64,000 nucleotides of DNA, taken from positions 124,001 through 188,000 of the forward strand of contig CBDDKU010000015.1 of NCBI GenBank assembly GCA_965230375.1. The letters run 5' to 3'. The stretch comes from CBDDKU01 sp965230375. Its GTDB lineage: Bacteria > Bacteroidota > Bacteroidia > Flavobacteriales_D > Cryomorphaceae. Below, piece after piece: positions 44,547-52,300 of this stretch. Under the pieces are notes generated by a model. It worked only from the letters and a program-made list of their open reading frames with translations, was not told where the DNA came from and searched no databases. The translations under genes were made by a program, and so were the position numbers. The first letter of the stretch is position 1, and each line of letters opens with the position of its first letter.

Positions 44547-46372
44547 TTTACTACAATTATGTATTCACTCTGTTTTGACTCAATTAACTTGAAGAAATCG
44601 TAAAAGGATTGATATTCACTCAAATCGTAATTAGCTGCGTACAAGCTGAACGTTTCTTTAACTGAGATTCCTTTTTCATTTTTTGATGATGATAGTCCGT
44701 ACTTTCCGTACTTGGATTCTATCAACACGTTTTCAGGAAGCTTAATCTTCTCTTGTTCCGCTTCAGTCAAAGCATAAATACTATTTACTTCAAGATTTTT
44801 TGGAAAGGGAATGTGGACGTTGAAGTTTCTTGCATCCACACGTTCCAGCTTTGGTATTTTAAAGTGAACTGGTTGCAAAAGATTAAAAGAACCAACTTCT
44901 TCAAAAATTGGCTTTGAACTACCTAAAGCATGTATTACCAAGTAGCTAGAATCTCTGTCAGATACGACATCTACGCTCTGAACAGAATCAAACTCATCAC
45001 GATTTATCAATAGCTCTTCTAATTCATCACGCTCATCGGAAGCAAAACGGGCATGCTCAAATTCATCTCCACCTAATTTATATGCTCCTTGACACATCCA
45101 CATTTCGCCGTCTCGGTAAAATGATAGCTCTATGTCATTACAAACATCAGATTCGCTCAATGAAGGGGTGCGCACCCAAGCTGTAGTATCATCATAAATT
45201 GCCAGAACATTCCTGCCCTGAGTGAATGTACCGAGATAATTGAAGGGCAGTTTACTTGCAGTATTCTCAAGCCAAATAGTATCTCCGTCAATGGGCACAG
45301 AAAGAATGACGTGGTTGAATAGCTGCCCCGGCTTTTCAAGTTCAATATTTGAAATCTCTTCACCTGAAAGAACCAATGTGTAAGCTGACTCGATGCCAAC
45401 ATGCTTTAGCATGGCTTTCATGTAGGTCGTCAATGCTTTACAATCACCGAACTTGTTCCTTGAAACATATGATGCCGGATAGCTTTCAAGACCACCAAAA
45501 TTTACATCAACGTTTACATACGTAGTTTCATCTTGTAAGTAATAATATAACCTTCGGGCTTTTTCGGTTGGGGTGGATAAGCCTGCCACTAGGTTTTCGA
45601 CTACCCTTTGTTCTTCCTCGGGCAACTCGTATTTGTCACGATTCAGTTCTCTAATCCATTTTCCAAACCCATCCCAAGTTGCACAGTTTGCTTTCACACC
45701 ATAGTCTAGCTCATGGTGTTGTACCCAAACGTATGGTCTTGTGTCCCTGCTTGATGGTTGAAAGAATTCATGCATTCCAGAAACATCGCACGACGACTGG
45801 AAGGTCAAGCGCTCTCTATTATCTATCATTTCCCGCTGAAATTCAATACCATCTGTACTTATGACATGATGAGGGTAGCCTTGCGGAATATCCAATTCGA
45901 GCTTTCCGCTGAGTGTTTGAAGGTTTCGGTATCGACAGGGACTCCACGCAGCTGCAAAAACGAAAGAATTCATTTTCACCTCGTATTCAAGTAGCACTGC
46001 ATATGGCACTTGGTCGCTATACATTTTAAGACTCTTTACTATATCGTCATCAAAAAATGTAGAGCGGGAGACATCACTGCTAGTCTCCATATCTCTTTCT
46101 TTAAACTTCTTACGTGTTTTTCCGTCTAGGTCCTGAATTTCAGCACGTAACAGTTCAAAATCAGAGTTTGGATCAAAGCTTATATCAAACTCGCCGTAAT
46201 GTTTGCTTTCAACGTTGGATACGAGAATTTTTATAACACTTCTCTTAACCTTCTGTCCATTATTTATGGAAATGAAAGTATGGTCTTGTATGACCTGTGC
46301 CTGACAAAAACCCGTATTTAAAACAATGCAAAAAATTGTCGCACTCCAACGACAAATACGATCAAATCTCAT
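44543..46372 (-). CDS. DUF3857 and transglutaminase-like domain protein
   Basis: A 609-residue protein with a signal peptide (ending TGFCQAQ), a DUF3857 domain (about 45-200) and a transglutaminase-like domain with the catalytic Cys in RNKFGDCKALTTYMKAMLKH and a His in FNHVILSVPIDGDTIWLENT. The acidic third residue is Glu rather than the usual Asp. Unlike its downstream paralogue it keeps the Cys and His, so it may be a peptidase or amidase acting on envelope or exogenous proteins. The stop overlaps the next gene's ATG. Confidence 0.84.
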   Translation of the reverse strand: MRFDRICRWSATIFCIVLNTGFCQAQVIQDHTFISINNGQKVKRSVIKILVSNVESKHYGEFDISFDPNSDFELLRAEIQDLDGKTRKKFKERDMETSSDVSRSTFFDDDIVKSLKMYSDQVPYAVLLEYEVKMNSFVFAAAWSPCRYRNLQTLSGKLELDIPQGYPHHVISTDGIEFQREMIDNRERLTFQSSCDVSGMHEFFQPSSRDTRPYVWVQHHELDYGVKANCATWDGFGKWIRELNRDKYELPEEEQRVVENLVAGLSTPTEKARRLYYYLQDETTYVNVDVNFGGLESYPASYVSRNKFGDCKALTTYMKAMLKHVGIESAYTLVLSGEEISNIELEKPGQLFNHVILSVPIDGDTIWLENTASKLPFNYLGTFTQGRNVLAIYDDTTAWVRTPSLSESDVCNDIELSFYRDGEMWMCQGAYKLGGDEFEHARFASDERDELEELLINRDEFDSVQSVDVVSDRDSSYLVIHALGSSKPIFEEVGSFNLLQPVHFKIPKLERVDARNFNVHIPFPKNLEVNSIYALTEAEQEKIKLPENVLIESKYGKYGLSSSKNEKGISVKETFSLYAANYDLSEYQSFYDFFKLIESKQSEYIIVVK

Positions 46373-46401
46373 GATTAAACTCTAAATCCTTAAGGACAAA
46401 T

Positions 46402-46698
46402 CTAAGAAAGGAAATGAACCAGAGAGTATATGATAAACAGTAATACACAAAGCGCTGACAGTGCGATAAATCCAAAATACATTTGATGTCTACGTTTCGC
46501 CTTCGCCTTTATTTCTTTATGAAGTTTTACTTGTTCGGCTCGAGAGAGTTTGCTTTTTAAATTGCCATCGTACTTATGATAAGAAGCCTTGCTCCCATTG
46601 TTTTTGTTTTTCTGTCTGTACGACTTGACCGAAGTCCGTATTGACTTATTGTACTTCAATGAGCGCGCCATTGCATCCATATGTCCAGCTCCTGCCAT
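46402..46698 (-). CDS. Small single-span membrane protein
   Basis: A 98-residue protein. The conserved-looking N-terminus is MAGAGHMDAMARSLKYNKSI, followed by a very basic central stretch (KSYRQKNKNNGSK and AEQVKLHKEIKAKAKRRHQ) and one C-terminal membrane helix (FIALSALCVLLFIIYSLVHF). The MAGAGH start and the basic helical layout recall small flavobacterial proteins that are often mislabelled. No function is known. It begins four bases after the preceding lipoprotein stop. Positive-inside topology puts the N-terminus in the cytoplasm. Confidence 0.68.
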   Translation of the reverse strand: MAGAGHMDAMARSLKYNKSIRTSVKSYRQKNKNNGSKASYHKYDGNLKSKLSRAEQVKLHKEIKAKAKRRHQMYFGFIALSALCVLLFIIYSLVHFLS

Positions 46699-46702
46699 TC
46701 CA

Positions 46703-47119
46703 TCAATATAGCGAGAATAGGTCCTGGAAAACAGAAATTGGGATAAGCGGTATTCTTACAGCTTGTAGCGGTAGATCTTGGCACTGCACTCGTAGCAATG
46801 GCGATTGTAGATTGGGAATCGCTCTTCGAACACCCCAGACCACATCAGCATCGATTGCACAAGCTTCTCCCTCTAGAATTCCCATGGCATCTGCCTTATC
46901 ACACTTTAAAGTATAACCTGTCTCCGTAATTTGAATCATTCCCAGATACTCCAACTCAGATTCATCTATCCAAGGTTTTATTTCGATTTTGAGATCGCAT
47001 ATGTCGTAGTCTTTCTTACTGATATCGTAGCCTTCTCGCAGTATGAGATAAGAACATGCTGGTAAAGTAATTACTCCCAGAATTATGAAAAGAAATAAAA
47101 CTCTTTTTGGTTTGATCAT
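46703..47119 (-). CDS. Hypothetical lipoprotein
   Basis: A 138-residue protein with a signal peptide and lipobox (MIKPKRVLFLFIILGVITLP, then AC). The mature part has several cysteines (YDICDLKIEI, YTLKCDKADAMG, EGEACAIDADVVWG, VQCQDLPLQAV), giving up to two disulfides outside the cytoplasm. I do not recognise the family. The start lies about 100 bases inside the extended 3' end of the frameshifted EamA gene, an unusually long overlap. This suggests that the true EamA end is earlier. Confidence 0.65.
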   Translation of the reverse strand: MIKPKRVLFLFIILGVITLPACSYLILREGYDISKKDYDICDLKIEIKPWIDESELEYLGMIQITETGYTLKCDKADAMGILEGEACAIDADVVWGVRRAIPNLQSPLLRVQCQDLPLQAVRIPLIPISVFQDLFSLY

Positions 47120-48015
47120 ATCCCTTTATTGCTTTTGAAGGTCTCTTGCTTACAAGGTAAACTCCGGCAAATATCAAGAAAGCAGCGACAACCTTAATAG
47201 CATCTAATTGATCTTTTCCTAAGAGAATGGCGAATGCCGCTGCAAACACGGGTTGGGAATAGATGTATGTGCTTACCGTAGATGGCTTTAAGGTCTTCAG
47301 CCCAACCGTGTTCAGGAGATATGCCAGAAAAGTGGTGAAGACCACAACAAACCCCACTTTCAAATAGACATCCAAGGTAAAACTTGACCACTCAATCTGA
47401 GTGAATTGATTAAAACCGAATGGAATGACGAAGATGGCGCCAAATAAAAACACCCACTTGATGACCGTTATAGGCTTATAGCGCTTCATGAGGGGAGCAA
47501 CCAAAACAAGATAAACTCCATAAGCCATGCTGTTTACAAAAACGAGAAGGTCCCCGGTCCATGTGGATGAGTCAAAACTAAAGTTTCCCTTAAACATGAT
47601 GAGAATTGTTGCTCCCACAATGCCAAGAATGATACCACCTATCTTCCGTGAAGTAATTCTGTCCTTCAGAATAAACGAAGCGGCAATCAAGACCAATACA
47701 GGGTTTGTGGTCATGATTATCGCAGCATTAATGGGCGATGTAATATTCAAACCCGCGAAAAAAGTAAGCTGATTAAGCGCTACAACCAAAAAATCCACAC
47801 AAGGCCAGTCGATAGTAATCGTACTTCGCGATCTTTTCATTCTTACCGAAGAGAGAAAAAACCCAGAATAGAGAAACGGCTCCGATTACCCGCAGGAATA
47901 TAAACCCAAATGGTTTGATATAATGGGGCATCACATCCTTTGCAAAGGTGTAATTTATCCCATAGATAATATTGGCCGTGAGAATACTTAGGTGAGCGAG
48001 CCTATATTTATTCAA
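47016..48015 (-). pseudogene. EamA/DMT-family transporter, frameshifted
   Basis: The N-terminal part (48015 to 47773) encodes MNKYRLAHLSILTANIIYGI through YYRLALCGFFGCSA and stops. The rest (from about 47795 to 47016) continues in another frame from VALNQLTFFAGLNITSPINA, the usual EamA motif, to a C-terminal helix (GVYLVSKRPSK). Removing one base in or near the T6/GGTT stretch (about 47783-47792) restores one protein of about 290-330 residues with ten helices and two EamA repeats. The last 35 residues (after SKAIKG) look unlike the family and overlap the lipoprotein gene, so the 3' end may also be altered. Substrates of this family are metabolites or amino acids. Confidence 0.82.
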
Positions 48016-48358
48016 TAGATTCTTTTGGACAAAGTAAAGGGTTTACGGCGATCGATTTGAATTTTAAAAAATGTAATTCTTCTATTTGGTAAATAAATAA
48101 AACGTTAAGAAAAACAGTCGTATATATCAATTGCAATTGTCCATTGTCAAAGTTTAAGTGACTCTCCAAGCCATGGCAGGCAAGGTGTTTTCAAAGGCTA
48201 TAGCATTTAACCTTAAAAACAAGCGCTTAATTGGGTTAAATAACCCCCTGAATAGCAAGCATTAGTGTTTGACTTAGGTTCGAATATTCGTATCTTGCGG
48301 GGTCCTGAAGTCTAAGGTGTTTTCCTGAATTCTGGACTAACCAACCAATCAATTCGTC
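48016..48358. other. Intergenic control region with several palindromes
   Basis: 343 bases with no convincing gene on either strand. It holds a repeated CAATTG pair (48128-48139), AAGCGCTT (48222-48229), a hyphenated palindrome GGGTTA-AA-TAACCC (48233-48246) and the promoter described separately. The palindrome lies about 22 bases upstream of the -33 box and is a candidate operator for the peptidase locus. Confidence 0.45.
48268..48298 (+). promoter_or_regulatory. Promoter for the secreted peptidase locus
   Basis: A -33 TTTG (48268-48271) is separated by 19 bases from a -7 TATCTTGC (48291-48298, consensus TAnnTTTG with one base different). Transcription would start near 48305 and leave a leader of about 54 bases before the ATG at 48359. 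Confidence 0.5.
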
Positions 48359-48910
48359 ATGAACCAACCCAGAACCAGTTTGGCATTGCTGATGGGGGCT
48401 TTGCTGTTAACGCTGTTCACCGTTCCTTCCTTTGGACAAGAAACTTGTGAGCTAACCCAAGATGACAACTACGGATATAGTGCTACTATTGCATCCGTAG
48501 TAGAGAATTCGGAAGACGAGTCATACACTATTCAATTAAACATCGCTAATGATGGATGTTCGGGCTGCAAACGCTTGAAAAGGCTCTATGTAGAAGCAAA
48601 TCCTTTCACCTACAACGATATCGATGTAGAAGTCTTAACCGGAGACATTTCTTACTACTACATTTGGAACGGTCCGATTATTTGGCCAGCTCCTTTTTTC
48701 GGCTTCAAAGTCAAATTTGGTCCTGGAATCGGTGGTGGAAATGCAGCTTCTTTTGCGCTGACCTATACGATTCACGGACAACTGCAAGACCAAGCGCTCA
48801 TTGCAAAACTTGGTGGTAATCAATACGCCAACTTTGATTTTTCGGCAGAAGACTTTCAAAGTGTCCTTGACTGCAATAACGAGCCGGATGACATCCTACC
48901 CCTTCTATGA
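48359..48910 (+). CDS. N-terminal part of a giant secreted S8-type peptidase (frame 1 of 3)
   Basis: The ATG at 48359 begins a signal peptide (MNQPRTSLALLMGALLLTLF, then TVPSFGQ). It is followed by a beta-rich N-terminal domain with Cys-x2-Cys (CSGCKRLKRLYVEANPF) and the aromatic run YYYIWNGPIIWPAPFFGF. The frame stops at 48908-48910 just after EPDDILP. The same protein clearly continues in the next frame as FYEPPVSGKSFDIIGPELTF. Deleting one C from the C4 run at about 48899-48902 makes the two continuous. Alone this fragment would be a 183-residue secreted protein. Confidence 0.7.
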   Translation: MNQPRTSLALLMGALLLTLFTVPSFGQETCELTQDDNYGYSATIASVVENSEDESYTIQLNIANDGCSGCKRLKRLYVEANPFTYNDIDVEVLTGDISYYYIWNGPIIWPAPFFGFKVKFGPGIGGGNAASFALTYTIHGQLQDQALIAKLGGNQYANFDFSAEDFQSVLDCNNEPDDILPLL

Positions 48911-49181
48911 GCCACCAGTATCGGGTAAATCATTCGACATAATTGGACCAGAACTGACCTTTCTCTACGAAACATTTACAGAAAATGGAACATATGTTTC
49001 AGATGACATTTTCCAAATTATAGATGATAACATCGTCGATGACAATGTTGTGATTTCAGTTCAAACGCAGCCCGGTCAATATGCTGCAGCACTCTCACTT
49101 TTGTCTTCAGCGCAATATGGCCTGAGTCAGGAATCAGCCGATATACCCAACAACACGTTTACAGGGCTTTTCCCCAATTGA
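48801..49181 (+). pseudogene. Middle fragment of the secreted S8-type peptidase (frame 2 of 3)
   Basis: Only the part from about 48898 (FYEPPVSGKSFDIIGPELTF) to the TGA at 49179-49181 is genuine coding sequence. The first in-frame ATG at 48801 reads through out-of-frame sequence. It encodes the linker and prodomain of the peptidase (GPELTFLYETFTENGTYVSD, AALSLLSSAQYGLSQES) and breaks at another C4 run (about 49173-49176). After this the frame that reads IENLLSLNELPDLLIAVRPV carries on into the catalytic domain. Confidence 0.65.
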
Positions 49182-49320
49182 AAACCTGCTCTCGCTCAAC
49201 GAACTCCCCGACCTGCTCATTGCAGTCCGTCCAGTTTATTCAGCCATCTTAAACACTGGTTTTATCACAAGTCAGGGTGATACATCACTTCGATCATACA
49301 TCGCGCGTGATGTCTTTAAT

Positions 49321-52300
49321 GTGGATGGTTCGGGAATTAAGATTGGTGTGCTCTCTGATAGCTACAACACCATTATAGGAGATCCAGCTGGTGACGATAT
49401 TGTGAAGGGCGATTTGCCTGGAGCAGCAAACCCAGACTACCCTACTCCCGTTGATGTCGTATACGAGTATCCCTTTGGAAGTCGCACAGACGAAGGTCGT
49501 GCGATGCTCCAAATCATACACGACGTTGCTCCGGGAGCTGAGCTTGCTTTCCGATCGGGATTTTTAGGAGCGGCAGATTTTGCTCAAGGAATTTTAGATC
49601 TCCAAGCCGCAGGTTGTGATATCATCGTTGACGACATCACCTATATTTCTGAGCCTTTTTTCAGAGATGGCGTTGTTGCACAAGCCGTTGAAACCGTTTC
49701 GGCTGCAGGAGTTTCCTATTTTTCCGCAGCTGGAAACTTTGGAACTAAGTCATGGCAAGATACGTTTAGCGGTGTTCCTGCACCAGAAGGTATAGAAGGT
49801 ACTGCACACAACTTTGCTGACGATGAAGGCGGGACTGACATCTACCAAAGCATCTCACTCACCGAAGGTCAATACACTATTGTACTTCAGTGGGATGACG
49901 GAACACCCGGAAATTTCACGAACTCGGATTTTGATATCTATTTGGCGAACGAAGATGGAAGTACCTTATTCGGGTTTAACCGTAACAATGAAGGTGGAGC
50001 CCCCCTCGAAGTTTTGCCATTTACCGTAGCAGCTGAAACGGCTGAAACGAACTTCTTGATAACCCGCGCATCCGGTACAAGCACCACGAACTTGAAATAT
50101 ATCATCTTCCGTGGAGAAGTGGCAATCAACGAATATGAAACGCCTGATGCATCGACTATCACTGGTCAAGCCAATGCCGAAAGTACAATTTCCGTTGGTG
50201 CTGTGCTCTACAGCAATACTCCCGAATTTGGTGTTAACCCACCAACCATTGCTTCGTTTTCGTCGCGTGGTGGTACGCCAGTAGACGGTGTAGTTCGTGC
50301 TAAGCCAGATATCACAGCACCCAACGGTGTAAATACATCTGTAGACTTGGGTGGTTTTGACATAGACGGTGATGCATTCCCCAACTTCTTTGGAACATCC
50401 GCATCGGCTCCACATGCTGCGGCAGTTGGTGCACTAATCCTGGAAGCCAGTCAAAAGTACTACGAAGACACCCTGACTCCAGAGTTATTGAAAGGGGTTC
50501 TGCAAAACACAGCCATTGATATGAATGTACCCGGTTTTGATATAGCTACTGGTGCAGGTTATATTACTGCTGACTCAGCGTTGAAGTCTTTGGCCAATCC
50601 AGAACCCTTCCTAACGGGAATTAGTTATGACACTACCTTGGTTCCAGGGTTTGATGAAATTGCGTTAACCATTACAGGAGATTATCTACAAGACAGCTCG
50701 TTGGTTTATTTCAATGGAGCTCCAATAGAAACGGAACAATCCATGATGGGTGATAGTGCAATTATTGCCATCATCCCTCCTTTCGATGAATCCTTCCCCG
50801 AAATACAGGTATACAACCCTCCGATGGAAGGGACAAACGGACAAGATGGGGGTCTATCAAATCCGCTTTACTTCACGACAAAACAAACTATTTTGGTAAG
50901 CATTGACAGCAAAACCAAGAAGTACGGTGAAGTCATTCCGGAACTCACAGCTTCCTATTCTTTTGAGCGACTTGATGGAAGCTTACCCCTAGATTCAGCA
51001 GACCTTTCGACCGAAGAGCTTGAGCGTATTTTGGATATTGATATTACTACCATTGCAGACAACTTAAGCAATGTTGGAATTTGGGGAATTGAGCTAGATC
51101 CTTCTGACCCATTAAGCCCAACAAGCGATGTAGAAGCAACTGACGAAATGGATATTGAAATCCTTCAGCGTTTCAATATCACATATAGCCTAGGGATTTT
51201 GACAATAGATCCACTTGATCTGGAGATTATACCTCGCGATACCACATTTACATACAACGACAGTATATCTGGAATTGACTTTGATTATGTCTTCAATAAC
51301 GATTCGATTCCTGCTTTTATAACAGAAGAAGATAGTTTGGCTATTCTATCTGCAGTGAGAGTAAGACATGGTACGGCACTCGTGAATCGACCAGCTCTTG
51401 TAAGAGGTACGGCCTTGGTAAATGAATTCGGTGAACAGTTATTGAATGACACCCTGCTTTCTAATACAGCAGTGATGATTTCGCAAAGACTTCGTTCTCT
51501 TCGTGGAACTGCGCTCGTTAATGGAGAAGCAATTGACCCACAAGATTTTTACGACTCGCAAGTAATTGGAAATGCCTTTGCAAGACTCCGTCGGGGAACA
51601 GCATTGGTAAACGGTTTCCGTCTCGTGCGCGGAACAGCACTCGTGAACGACCTTGATTCAGCTGGAAACATAGTCAACACCATCCCGCTTACGAATTCTG
51701 ATGCACTTGTCAATTCAGGTGGGATTCTCAATGCCAATGCCATAAATGCAGATAGCAACAGCGATGTACTCGTTCTTTTGGACGAAGGTGATATCGCTAT
51801 TTTATCTGGGGATTCGGTGGGTAACGTAGTTATCCGATCAATAAATATCATCACAGGCGAAACCGTTGGAACGCACATCATCGTGCCTGGTGGACTCTAT
51901 ACCAGTAATTTCAATGTCCGGTATGGATTAGGAAACTTGACGATAATTCCAGATACAGCAAGTTATGAGATTGACTTGGAGAGTTTGTCTCAGGTATATG
52001 ATGGTACTCAAAAGGAAGTAAGCGTGATCTCAGATCCGGATACTATTCCATTCACAATAACTTACAATGGATCTGAAGAGCCACCGACTGATGCTGGTTC
52101 TTATGAAGTCGTGGTATCGGTTGCCGACACCAACTTCGTCGGTTCTTTGACCGCCACTCTAGAAATTACACCGGCCACGGCTGAAGTGATTTTTGAAGAA
52201 TCTAGTCTTTCACAAGTATATGATGGTGATCCTAAGGAAGCATCGGCGACTAGCCTACCAGAAGGTTTGACTATTAATTACGAATACGTTGACTTGTCTG

